A stretch of 64,000 bases of DNA from Parasponia andersonii (lineage: Eukaryota; Streptophyta; Magnoliopsida; Rosales; Cannabaceae). Where the stretch lies: assembly GCA_002914805.1 (NCBI GenBank), contig JXTB01000002.1:618463-682462 (forward strand). Direction: 5' to 3'. Positions 46,516 to 58,703 of this stretch are shown here, piece by piece (position 1 is the first letter of the stretch; each line of letters begins with the position of its first letter). A model generated the notes under the pieces. The model did not search any database and was not told the origin of the DNA. It worked only from the letters and a program-made list of their open reading frames with translations. The position numbers and the translations under genes are program-made.

Positions 46516-49151
46516 ACCTATAATACATATATATACAGCCAAAAAGCCATGAAAACTTAACAATTTAGTGCAGAGGACTTAAACATGATTTCTAGATTTT
46601 TAGAGAAGATAAAACAGCAAAGAGGACATATACTGATGAGAACAATTATCTCAAGTTACTGCAGACTCAAAATGTTTGCACATGCAATGAAAGTATAGCA
46701 CTAGAAAATGAATATCAAATAAAAGAAAAATAAATATTAAAAAAAATGAAAATCTGGGTAAGCTTGTAAAAAAATGTGAAAATCTTTTTTATGTGAATTT
46801 ACCAATATCAAAGAAGAAACAGTTGTTGGTTACATGCTAAACCATATTCGACTTTCATTTTTCTTTTTTCAGTAATAAGATTTGATGTCATTATATAAGA
46901 AACATTTGCAAAAAGGTTTTCAACCAAGTAAATACAAAAAATATGATAATAATCTATCCCACAACCAACAATTATTACGTTCTACAATGGTGGAAAAGAT
47001 GCAGCGAAAGTTGGCAATAGAAGTCTGTTGCTTATTTTACCTTACAAGCAAATGCCACACAGGTTTTATCTTCATTATCCTTTATCTCACTTTGATTGCT
47101 AGCCATGCCCCTATTTGAATTAGTATCAGCAAATCTGTCCTGTGTTTGTTCAACATCCTCCAAACGACTGCCATCTCCAGTTTGAGAAAGAGGTTCTTCT
47201 CCGTTGTGTTGTTCAGAACTAACTGGATCAACTATTTGCATTTGATGCTCATTATTAATTTCGTTATGCGAGAATTCTGCTGCAAAAGAAGTACAAAATC
47301 TTGTTACAGGTTCCAGAGAATTCTGAATCAGCCCCTTAAAAGCCTCTGTGCCACTGGGTGAATTGAAAATTAAGATATCTGCAGCATTAGAAATCAAACT
47401 CTCCCAGTCATATACAGTCCCTTGTTTTCTCTCCTCACTCAAGCATAATTCTTGGAATTGGGCTTCATTGTCAGATGAACCCATTTCAGGTACATCTGGA
47501 ACATGAGGAACAAGAGAAGTCGATGGATCAGCTGAATCTGTTGCAAAATCCGCCTCGACACCACTAGGCATTGAGACACAATCAGGGCTACCACAATCAT
47601 ACTTCAAAACACGTGGCAGCTCAATCACAAAAGTTGACCCTTCATTTTGTGGCTCAACCGAAGCTTCTCCAATATTAACCTCTGATTTACCATTTTCATG
47701 AAGCTCAGACGAGTTGCTGTATAACTGGGCTGTATCCATGACAATGCCTTCACTTGTAGTGGCTTTGTTTCCATTTTCGGATGAAAGCTCAGGCTTTGAT
47801 GGATCTGAACAGCTGTACCTAAAAAGAGAAGAAAAGTATGATTGGCACAAAAAAAAAAAAAGAGGTAAATAAAGCCTCTGATTCATTACCAATGATTAAA
47901 AGATCAATAGTCAAATACCTCCGGAGGAATCTGGACTCCTTGTGAGAACTGACATGGGGTGAAGTGAAAACAGATGGAAGAGATCCAAAACTTAGAGAGC
48001 TGAAGGTCTGAGTGATGTGTAGGGACTTAACTGGCTTGATAGGAGAAAGACTATTGATGTAATTGAAGACAGGAGAATCCTGCAAATTGATGAAAAAAAA
48101 AAATTAGTACATTGAAATAAAAGAAGTGAACAGAGAGAGAAGAAAAAGAAGAATCAGCTATAAACAGCATAGTACCTTTTAATACGAATAAAATACTTTT
48201 TTAGAAATATAAACGTCTGTAAAATAATTTCACAACAACCCAGAAGGAGATCTGGAAAAGAAAGAAATGAGTGGTATATGTAAATAAATAATGGTGAAAA
48301 GATTTTTGCACATAGAATAAATAATTCTAAGTGACAACAACAAAATCTGATAGAAGACTACTTCTCAAGAAAAATTACTCACTTTCGAAAAATTTCAAGT
48401 AGACCCATCTAGCAAATATGTTAAAAGTTAAAAAAAAAAAAAAAAAAAAAAAAACTTCTGGGTCACAGAATTCTGTAGAATACTACCACAACAACGATGG
48501 AAAAAGAAGAAAAGAAAAGGCAGTGGACGGTACTACCATACCTGGACCTAACAGTGAAAAAGTACTAATTATTGAAAACAAATTCCATAACAGAAACAAG
48601 TAAAAACCATAATAATTTGAAAAAGGCAAAGTTTTCCAAGCGAATAATCTTCGAAAGGACTTGCTTAAAGAAGAATGTAATCCAATAACACTAAAAATAG
48701 CAAATTTTGAGATCGAATGCGAGATCTAAACCACACAATAATGAAATTCATAGAAGTATAAACACAATTCTGTAAAACCAAAATTCAAGCGAGAGAGAGA
48801 AAGAGAACAATTCCCTTTAAAAAACATAAAAATTTTCGTCAAACTCTTAAGAAAAAATCCCAATTGTACAAAACTAAAACCCTGATCCCACTATAATCGA
48901 AGATCGACCCACATGCAGAAACAAAACAAGCATCAAAACCCTCCTCCAGAAAAAGCAACTTAAACGAAAAAACCAGGTCAAACTCGCCAAAAATGAACGA
49001 GCTTGTGAACCGCCATAGCCAACATCACAAAAGGCACAAAGACCCAATTCAGCAAAAACCTCAAGGAACAACAAAATGGGTCACAAAGGCTCACCTCGAA
49101 TTTAGAAACGGGAGTCCCGATCTGGTTCTTCTTTGGGGTATCCATGTCCAT
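43914..49151 (-). CDS. TSO1: TSO1-like CXC-domain (CPP family) DNA-binding protein, 10 exons
   Basis: Exons on the minus strand: 49095-49151, 47919-48079, 47041-47818, 45923-46407, 45728-45802, 44927-45107, 44754-44849, 44613-44679, 44345-44501, 43914-44262; in phase, 801 aa. The N-terminus [20 protein letters not shown] and the following [16 protein letters not shown] / [20 protein letters not shown] are typical of TSO1. A long acidic region follows, then [12 protein letters not shown]. Two cysteine-rich CXC motifs lie at about 506-545 ([19 protein letters not shown]) and 595-630 ([16 protein letters not shown]), joined by the conserved [11 protein letters not shown] hinge. CXC pairs bind zinc and TTTGAA-type DNA; the proteins act in MuvB/DREAM-like complexes controlling cell division and floral development. 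Exon 4 uses the acceptor tatag at 46408; the nearer cag at 46398 would break the frame. NET1 lies upstream in this window, as in Arabidopsis. Confidence 0.95.
46479..46511. repeat. (TA)n microsatellite in TSO1 intron 3
   Basis: Alternating TA run in the intron between exons 3 and 4. Confidence 0.9.
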
Positions 49152-49165
49152 TTCCAGATACACAG

Positions 49166-49180
49166 TCAAGTTCTCCACAT
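49166..49180 (-). promoter_or_regulatory. Mini upstream ORF (4 codons plus stop) in the TSO1 leader
   Basis: On the minus strand ATG TGG AGA ACT TGA lies 14 bases before the main ATG and in another frame. If the transcript starts further upstream, this uORF could reduce or tune translation. It can be seen in the sequence; its effect is inferred. Confidence 0.5.
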
Positions 49181-49274
49181 ACCCAGTTCCACAAAACCAA
49201 TTTTCTCTTCACTCCCACCACTCACACTCTCACTTTCTCTCTCTACTTTCCGTCACTTTCCCTCCCTTTCCATG

Positions 49275-49278
<4 letters not shown>

Positions 49279-49308
<30 letters not shown>
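49279..49308. repeat. (CT)n tract in the TSO1 leader/promoter
   Basis: CT run on the plus strand (GA on the coding strand), 128 bp upstream of the TSO1 start. CT/GA tracts near transcript starts are common in plant core promoters. Confidence 0.8.
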
Positions 49309-49309
<1 letters not shown>

Positions 49310-52300
49310 AAATACAAATAATGGATTGTTTCTTCTTTCTTCTTCTGAGATGAGGTTCAAGAAGAAGCGGGAAGGCGGGAGGAGTAGTAGATTTTTCTCG
49401 TGGTGATAAACCCGACCCTACCACCAAAGCCCCACAGCCTCACAGCTCTAGCTACATACATATAAAGCTTTGTATATATATTTCATATACATTATACATA
49501 TATCTATACAAGTATTTCCCAAACCTGTTCGCTTTTCAAAAAAGTAACGTATAAATTTTGGTCCTCTCTCTATATCTCTCCTTTTACTGTGACGGGATTT
49601 TCTTTATTTGCTTTTCTTGTCTCTGATTCTTTTTTTTTCTTTTTTTTTTTTACTTTTAATCTTTTTTTGTTTTTTAATGTTGGTTTTTTATTTTGAGGAA
49701 TTTTTAATGTTGGTTTTGTCTTTGGACAAATTGGCTTAGTTGTTTGACGGACTAGCTCAATTGGTCCAAAATTTAAGAAATGTGTAAGTGAATTTGGAAA
49801 GTTAGGGTTCAAAATTTGGTAGTGTTTAAATTTGTAATAAATAGTGATTATTAATTAAGTTTCACTTTTTAAAAAAAAAAAAAAAACTAAGTTTATACTT
49901 ATACATAGGCTAGTTTAGAGACTACTAAGGGAAAATGTTCCAACCAATTGAATTCTGCCATTGTGGAGAAAATTATGGTCTTTGCGACACGGTGTAAGGC
50001 CTCATTGGCTAATGCTAAACCTATTTCCTTTATACACTCTTGATAGTTAAGATCACATTTCTACATAAACTTCGCAGATTCTGTTATTAATTATCTTTAG
50101 CTCACTTGCAAATAGAACAGATTTGGCAATGTTTAATTTTTCATTCTTTTATTTGCCTTTTTTTTTTTTAGTTATGGACATTTATCAGCACATGTACAGT
50201 ATGTATATGAAATAAACAAAAAAGAATAGTATAATAATTATGGAGCTTTAATTTTTAAATTAATATGGGAAATTTACTAGGAACCGTTTTAGGAAAAAAA
50301 AAATAATCATAACATTAAAACATTTGTATACCATAATTCAGATGTTAAGATAGTAGGGTGAATTGAGTTAATTAATTATATTATAACTCATAAAACGAGG
50401 TTATGAAATTCTGTCCCCCCAAAAAAAAATGTGAGCAATTTACTACACAATGGTAATGAAAACCTGTAATTTGTTTTCATTAATTAACATTCATTTATAG
50501 TACCTTATGTATTGAATGGAATATTTTACACTCAATTACCATCATAGTTAATATTCTGAAAGAGAGTTCATCCCAAATCCTCCGATATTTCAGAAATGAG
50601 GTATAGAAAACTTTTGTTAGATGGTAATAATCATGAGTAGATAACTGTCAATCAAGTTAATTGTAAAATTTTTATTAAAAAAGATCTTTAAACTCATAAA
50701 TTGACCATGTTCTTAATAGAAAATATTTTAATATTTAAATACACTGTTCATCAAGACGGGTGGTCCTTTTTTATATTTTCATAAACTATACTTGACCTTA
50801 GCTTACATTACCCGATTCAATAGTCGTCTTTTTTTTTAAGTACATTATTTAAAATAAAAAAATACAGCTTGCATATGGAGTTTTTTTTTTTATTTTCCTT
50901 AAATAATTGGACAGACAGAGCTTATTAGTTACTTTTCCCAATTAAAGTAGTCACAGCCTTCTCGTGAATGCTAAAGGAGAATTACTACATACCTAGTGCA
51001 TTTTGTCATTACTTTACGATTTTATTTTTATGACCCTCTAAATTAGGTAGAAACTGTCACTGTGGTTGACTTGGTCGAGGGGTATTTTGGAGAGACGAAT
51101 CATGCGGTCCAAAAATCATTTTATTATATGGTTTTTGTTTTAATTGTATAATAAAACCTCACATCTACTCGAACCGTTAAAATCTATGTGGACCGACAGA
51201 AACTAGTTTTGGGCGCGCGAATATTTTCAAAACGCAAACCCATCCGCTTTGCCTAGGGTCCACTACAATGTAGTGGACTCTATATTGTTCACCATTTGAT
51301 CAAACTCTAACCACAAAATCTTGACCGTAGATCGATATTTAATTTCTGATTGGATACAAATGGAAGACAACTGTAGACCTCAAGCACACACCATCATTTT
51401 CTGATTCCCCAAAAACAAGGCAGATATTGACACTAGACATTACGTGGTTTGTTGGCCTATTTACATCATAGTGTTGAATATTACTATTAACAGGGACCCA
51501 CCACGCAATCGACATCGAATGTCGGGTCATCATGACAGGTGGACGGTCCGATGAATTCCCCCCATAAAAACCTCAACAATAAGTAACATTGATGTCACAC
51601 TTGCCTTGTATGGTAGCATAATTAAGGGACTCATAACATTTGGTAGGCTTCGTGGAAAGACTATTTTTTAATTTTTCACCTTTCAACTTTATTACTTTAC
51701 CAAAGACTATAAATACAAAATAGGGGTTGGGGCTTGGGGGTGTCCTTTATTAGGGGATTAGTGGTCCACTTATATTGTAAAGGCCAGTGACACATGACTC
51801 CCTGAACCCTAACCCCACAAAAAATAAGCGCAAGGTAACAAGTTTAGGCAAAACATTATACCAAATAATGATATATTATTTCTTTTTCTTTTTCTTTTTC
51901 CTTTTTATTTAATTTTTTTTTTTTGTGCCTTTGCTCTTTCCCAACTCCCCACATTCTCCGAAAGAGGAAGTAGAAGTGAAATGATAATGTCTACTACATG
52001 CGTACTTTGGCACATGCCTTCTGTCTTGGCCTACATAAATTCCAGCAATTGAGAGGACTTTTTTTTAAAAAAAAAAAAATTATGCTTACAAATCTGACAG
52101 AAAAACAGTTTTAAAGGTTTCATTACTCAAACGGTGAATAAGGTGCATCGGTAACAAAACAAAACAAAACAAGGAGAAATTAATAATGATAATAATAATA
52201 ATAATAATGGTGAAATTTAGATGGATTTTTTAGTATAAGCTTTGGCAAGTTATGGTTGTTTACATAGATTATTGAACTTTGATTAAGTTTAGAAATGTGT

Positions 52301-53996
52301 AAAGTCTTCTAGGACTTTAGTGAATGACAGATTATGGATTAATAGAATAAACAGTTTTAGTTGACTAATTGTTTAGGACTTTAGTTTCTTAATAGTAGAT
52401 ACTCTGCTAACTTACTAACTGACCAAAAGAAAAGTCACATAGGAAAAAGTAAGAAATAAGAATAACGAGGATAACTATAAAATGTGAATGTGATTGTGAA
52501 TCACTCCGTTTTAGCTTCCCCCCCCTCCCCCTCTAGCTGAGCTCTTGTGGAGTGGGCCATTGTCAGAAATTTCTTATGAGTCATCTGGGTTTTAAGTTAC
52601 TTCAATTTCCCAAGTTTGTATTTTAATTTTAATTTTAATTTTTTTTATTTTTTAGTGTGAGAGGCTTTTTGTTTTTCTCATTGTTATGTTGCTAAAGGAA
52701 GTTTCCTTGATTGACAAATATATAAAAGGCTATTTGTTTCTTTCTTTTAGGATAGATTGGAGCCCAAAGGTTCTGTCTACTTATCTATACCACAAATCCT
52801 TCAGAATGGATTGGCTTCATCCTGTCTTAATTGCTTGTACTAGATGAGTCTCACCTTCCTGGTTTGCACTCTTTGTATTGATATTTTTTGTATAACTGTA
52901 TCATGCCCTTTGAGCAGTCACTAGCTAATAATCATTTGGTCTTGTATGGTTAATTTCTATTTACTCACACCAGCACTAAAACAGCTACAAAATATTGATG
53001 ATTACGGATAAGGCTTGTTTGTTAACCTTTTCAATTTTGTTATTTGAAAAAATCTACATAATTCTTTTGATGTTCAACATAATAAACTATACCAAACGAA
53101 GCATAAAACACATACAATATAAGCCTCATTTTGGATTACTTTTGAATAGTTGTTTTTAGCTTTTAAAAATGATTTAGGAAAATTTAAGTATTTAGTAAAT
53201 TCTAATTTTGCCTAAGATTTTAAAATCGACTGCAATTACTATTTTAAACATAATTTATAAAGTATCTTTTTATAAATATGATTTTACTTCCATCGTACAA
53301 ATTGTATAAAATATCATTCTACAAAATAAAAAATACATAATTTACTAAATACTTAAAATGTTACTTATAAATAGCAATTAATTTTGTAAATTTAATCTAT
53401 CAAACAATTAAAACTTAAACTTTTTTGGTCTCGGTTTCTCCTATTCACAGCACAATACAATGAATACCAAACTGAACCCAATAATTTGCACTAATCTACG
53501 TATGTCCGAAATATCAATATAGATAGTGACATGAAAAGACTGCATATGAGATATGTACTTTTCATAATAATGACATACTTTTACTTGCTAATCTCTATTG
53601 GTCCGTACTCTTACCATTTTTCCTTAATATTATGCGACTATTTATGATGTTGTAGTTGATTAGTTCATTAGTTGTGTTAAATACTTGATTAAACTAAATT
53701 GTCTCAAAGTGTAGATCTAGTTGTACTAATTAGAGGAGTTCAATGTGGCAAGCATGTGCGCGTAACCACACTACTATCATGATCTACAACACTTTAGATT
53801 ACCTCGTATAGAGCTTAGCAATTTTCTGTTCTGAACTATCTCCGTTTTCATTGCATTTTTTTAAGCATAGTTTTCCACGTTTCTTATGGATAATAAACTA
53901 AACCGAGCGAAGTTATAATTTCTCCTAATAATGATCTATATATTGTGGACCAAATATTGCAAACAATAATTAGAAAATAATTTGAAATGGACAATC
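49309..53996. other. Gene-poor AT-rich region upstream of TSO1
   Basis: 4.7 kb. The first few hundred bases must include the TSO1 promoter; no clear TATA box was fixed. Further on there are T and A runs, (AAAAC)4 near 52157-52176, (AAT)n near 52188-52207 and a C-rich patch at 52520-52534. No open frame has family wording and no transposon ends were recognised. Confidence 0.55.
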
Positions 53997-55736
53997 TGTT
54001 AGGATTTATGTCCTAAAAATATATATATTTTGGATATTTGTTGAATTAATAAAATAACATTTTTCTACTTGAATTTGTGCATATTTGTATATTTTTAAAT
54101 ATCAGAAAATTCCTAGTTTATTTATGTGACCATAAATTTAATATATAAATGTTATATACACGAGGATTAAATTTATGGATAATAAACTAAATATAGTTCG
54201 TAATAATTAATTAAATTTTAGGATTTTTAGTTAAATATTATTAGTACGATCCATTAACATTGAGAATATAATGATCTTATTCAGACTATTGATGTGTTGA
54301 CATCACAATTGAGGTACTTTATATAATTCGATTATATAAGACTGGACCAGACATGATTTGAATATCACATAAATTCTGTTAACTGTTGATAGTTCAAATA
54401 ATGTCACTAGATGATCATATGTAGATGAATCTTAATCCTAGGTAGTTATACACTCATATTCATAACATTATATTCTTTAACATACTTGTTAAAAGTTTGT
54501 TTCGTAAATAGATTGAAATACTTATATCTTGGAAGCATAAAGAGATAAGTAGATGAGAATGTAACTTACAAATATGGAATACATTTATTCTATTAGGATG
54601 CTAAAAAGATGATTTCCTTGTGTTTTGATTCATAACTTGAACAATTTGAGTACTCAATTTATAATAGATTTATAAATTAATTATTCATTATAAAATTAAT
54701 GATACACAGGGATAAAGATGTAATTGGAGAGGTGAACGGAACATAACTTAGCTCAAATTATGAATTATCTATAGATGATTGAACTACATATAATGAATAA
54801 ATCGATGGACTATAACTATTTTCTGAGCAAATTAATTTTGTAATTTCAAGAGTACAATTCCAGATTTTTAGTAGGATAATACTAGAATTAATAAATTACA
54901 CAAATCAATTAAAGAGTTCAATTAATTATTATAATTTATTGGAGCTTGAATTACATGTTCATAGGTCCCCAATTCCACCTCTTACAAACACTGTACTAGA
55001 TATTACATTATTTTTGTTACTACACACTTTGTCTAGATAAATAGTTTATCTATATGTAATTATTAATTATTATTAATTAATTAATTTAAATTTATGGAAA
55101 GATAAGTCTTCTAATTTGTTTAAATTTTGAATTTAAAAATATCTAATTATCATATAATTAGATAAATAGANATAGGTTAAAAAAAAAAATACCCACTGGA
55201 TTGGTGCCCATATATATTTAAGTTTACGTATTTGTAATAAAAATAAGTCACGTTTTTTAAAGGGTTATATATATATATATATTAATTTGATTAATATATT
55301 ATTTATTAAATAGTTTAATAAATATATATATAAAGGAAACTCTAGTAGTTAATAGACATTACATATTATTTTCTACAAAGCCTCCATAACCTAGAGAGAA
55401 AAAGAATAGAGTCTTCTTATTTTTTGTAGAACAAACTCTTGTAGTCTCATGTGTCGAGAATATTGCAAGTGCCTAAAGTATGAGTTTAAAAAATTGTACA
55501 CAATGCCCACATATTTATTCAGTTGTGCTTGAGGCTCGAATTGAAATATCGTAGTTTAGAAGACAGAAAAGCTAAGATCCATTGATAAGCTACAAGAGGT
55601 ATTAGATCTATTCTCTTTGTATGTTTCTATTTATTATGAATTAATACCATGCACTCATATAATTAATTATTTTGAGAAAATTTTTGAAAGTTCATTAGCC
55701 AATTTTTTGCTGTGAAATTTATTTTAAAATCCAACA
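53997..55736. mobile_element. Solo LTR, copia type (1.74 kb)
   Basis: Begins TGTTAGGATTTATGTCCTAA (itself a short palindrome) and ends AAAATCCAACA, so the ends form the inverted pair TGTTAGGATTT/AAATCCAACA with one mismatch. Flanks are caatc (53992-53996) and taatc (55737-55741), a 5-bp target duplication with one change. The interior has no coding sequence. The start wording and large size recall the LTRs of the SIRE/Maximus group of copia elements. A single N at 55171 and an (AT)n at 55268-55281 lie inside. A second LTR or internal domain is not present nearby, hence solo. Confidence 0.72.
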
Positions 55737-56476
55737 TAATCAAATAACAATAGACTTCGTTTATTGTGAATATTATAAATTATATCTCATATTAATTCAA
55801 AATACCAACTTATCTATGCATATGCAGTAAACATAACTACTCACCAAGCTAATTAAGTAAATTAGAGGCAACAAGTCCCTCTAAAAAAAATGACTAACAG
55901 TTTGGTGGGAAAGAAATCACAAATAATGTTTAGCCTAATTAGATGTCATTTTATCCGATATAAATCCAACTAATTATGGTAAAATCTTGATAAATGAATA
56001 TTTGATAAGTTAATAACATCGATTAAATAATAAAATTTTTCGGACCTAACTCGGGTCAATATACTAAATTAATATTCTCACTAAATACATAAGATAATAT
56101 ATATTTTTTTTTTTGCATTTCCTTAGGGTCTAGCGAATATATAAATTAATAATTGATTAAATTTATTAAAAAAATAATACAAAAATATTCACAAATATTA
56201 GTGATTTTTTTTCTAGACAACTTCTATTTTTGTAATTCTTTTTTTTCTTCAAAATACATCTAAAATTATTTGCTTATTATTTATATTTAAATTTACCTAA
56301 ATTTTATCTCAAATTTTTTTAATGCATACAATACATTTGGTATATGATTTAGAATCTATTTTTATAATGATCATTTGGATGTTAGAAGTAAAACTAATGA
56401 CTATTTCTATATGTTATGTTCAATATATATGAACATCTTGAATTACTATATCTTATAAATACTAAAAACAACATTT

Positions 56477-56514
<38 letters not shown>

Positions 56515-58287
56515 TCTTTACTTTTTAATATACGAATATTATTTATGTACAAATAATGTATAAATATAAATATATATATATATATATATTGAAAGACAAA
56601 CAATATATATTAACTTTTAGCCTTCTTTGCATACACATATTAATTTTGGCTATATCCAATTTTATTATTATAAAGCATATATATTATATTAAAAAAATCA
56701 TACATGTATTTTAGGGGAAAAAGTTTAAGTATTAAACTCATATCACTTTTTTAAATAAATAAATACTTATTTATTGATAAATTAATAAGTTATTTATTTA
56801 TCGATAAATAAATAATCTCTATAAAATAATAATTTTTCCTAGTTACAATAGTATTAATTTATAGAAGTTTTACAATAGGTGGAGTGGAAGATTCAATAGT
56901 CAATACAAGGCTAGAGGCCTGAGCCCAAATAGATGAAGGATTAGTTAGGTAGAGCTATGAATTATGAAAGAATTATTATTAATTGTACTGAAGAAAAACT
57001 TGTTGTAGTATAAAGTAGTTGAGTGTTTAGTAAATTGTAATTTTAAAATTTTGAAAGTTGTAAAAGTTATACCATAGTGTTTAGTTAACTTTCAGGCTAA
57101 GTTACTGTGCATATATAAAATGACCAAAGTAAACATTATTGTGTAATTACTTTATTACGTATCTTCTAAGTATTTATTCTAAAAAAACTTCAGTAAATTC
57201 CCTACAAAAAAGTTCACTATTTTTTTTTTTTAATATTGACAATGAAAGAAGATGTGTAATTTTTGGGAGTGGCATTTAAGCCATTTTCCAAATTTCATCC
57301 ATAAAATATACAATAGATATTCATAATAAAAAATTTATCCACTATAAACACCCAAATTCTTTTTTTTTTTTAAATAATATTAAACACCCAAATTGATAAT
57401 GCATGTATATGGCAAAGAAAAATTGGGATAGAATCGAGAAAATTATAGAAGAATTAATTAAATATTTGAGTCAAATACCTGAAACTTAAAATTTTGAATT
57501 AAAAAAAAATAAAAAGCCAAAAGCATTTGAATTCTCTTGTGTATTCTCAAAAAATTAGACGAGCCACTTCGCTCTTGTCATTGTCTGGGCTCCTTTTTTC
57601 TTCTCTGTTATTCCAATTTAAGTCGAATATTTTCTAATTTACTTTCTAAATTAAAAATAAACGACACTTCAAATTGATCTTTGTATGATCAAAAAAAAAA
57701 AAAAAACAACTGAAAATCTGGAATTTTAACTCACCCACCACACAAATTAAACTATAGCAGAAAACGAAGAAGACGATCAACTAGTTCACACATGTTAAAA
57801 CGGCAGCCCAATGATGTAGAAGACGATGAAGAGTTCATCTTTTAGGTTTCAGAGAGAAGGATATTTACTTGGTATTTAGGGTAATTTTTGGTATATTTAA
57901 ATGTTTATTAAAACTCTCGATAGATTCGAGCATAATCTTTCAGCTGAAGTTGCCTAATGCCAATTTCTACTTTTGGTTATAGTTTTAGCATAAATTATTC
58001 AATAATCTATTTCTAGGGATTTAACCAAACACTTTTTGTCCAAATAAGTATTTTTATTTTGTTAAGACGCTTAACTAAATTGGTCCGAAGTGTCATGCCG
58101 AGGGTTGATTTGCTCAATGCTAGGCTTTTTCTGAAAATAATAATAAATAAAGAAAATTAAAAATTTTTAGTAGTTTTCGGTTTCTTAAGAAAAAATTGCC
58201 AAAAATACATCATTCTCCAAAATTGTTATTTGGCCAAATTAATTACCTCTAATGCCGACTATATATCTCAACCTAAGTTTTGCCTTT
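55737..58287. other. Intergenic, AT-rich, no gene seen
   Basis: Contains (AT)n at 56480-56510 and 56570-56590 and a set of short inverted words (tttattgataaattaataag / cttatttattgataaa-like) near 56750-56815. No protein-coding or RNA gene recognised. Confidence 0.6.
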
Positions 58288-58703
58288 GGATAATTTGTAG
58301 CAAAAATCTCCAATTTTTAGCATATTTGACATTTAGATCCCAATATTTAAATTTCAGCACTTAAATCCTGTTAGTCCTGCTTGGTTATTTCCATCAAACT
58401 CTTCGATTAAAGAAGTATGAGAGGAGAAAAAAAAAAACTCATGAATTCTTTTAAAGAAACCCATTTAAACGATTTACTTTAATATTTTTCTTTAAATGAG
58501 TTTTCTTTAAAAACATTTGTAATTTCTTTCTTCTTTTTTTTTTAATGCTCATACAATTTTAACTGAAGAGTTGGACGGAAGTGGTTGAGGTATCAACGGA
58601 TGTAATACTTATTAGAAATTTGGAGTTTAAATGTCAAAATTTAAAAAATGGGACCTAGATAACACAAACGCTAAAGATGGAGAATTTATACAACAAATCA
58701 CCC
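58288..58703. mobile_element. Foldback MITE with long imperfect TIRs (416 bp)
   Basis: The left end GGATAATTTGTAGCAAAAAT and the right end, read on the other strand, GGGTGATTTGTTGTATAAAT, continue as imperfect inverted repeats for about 140 bases (ctccaatttttagc / ctccatctttagcg; atttagatccca / atctaggtccca; aactcttcgattaaa / aactcttcagttaaa). The centre carries a second, smaller inverted pair (aaagaaacccatttaaa / tttaaatgagttttcttt). No transposase. The TIR start resembles Mutator-type MITEs. Flanking 9-mers are both T/C-rich but do not match well enough to call a duplication. Confidence 0.7.

Noticed and set aside
49309-53996. Hidden protein gene in the long AT-rich stretch
   Set aside because: No frame over about 80 codons with normal composition, and no chain of short frames joined by splice signals with family-like wording was found by eye.
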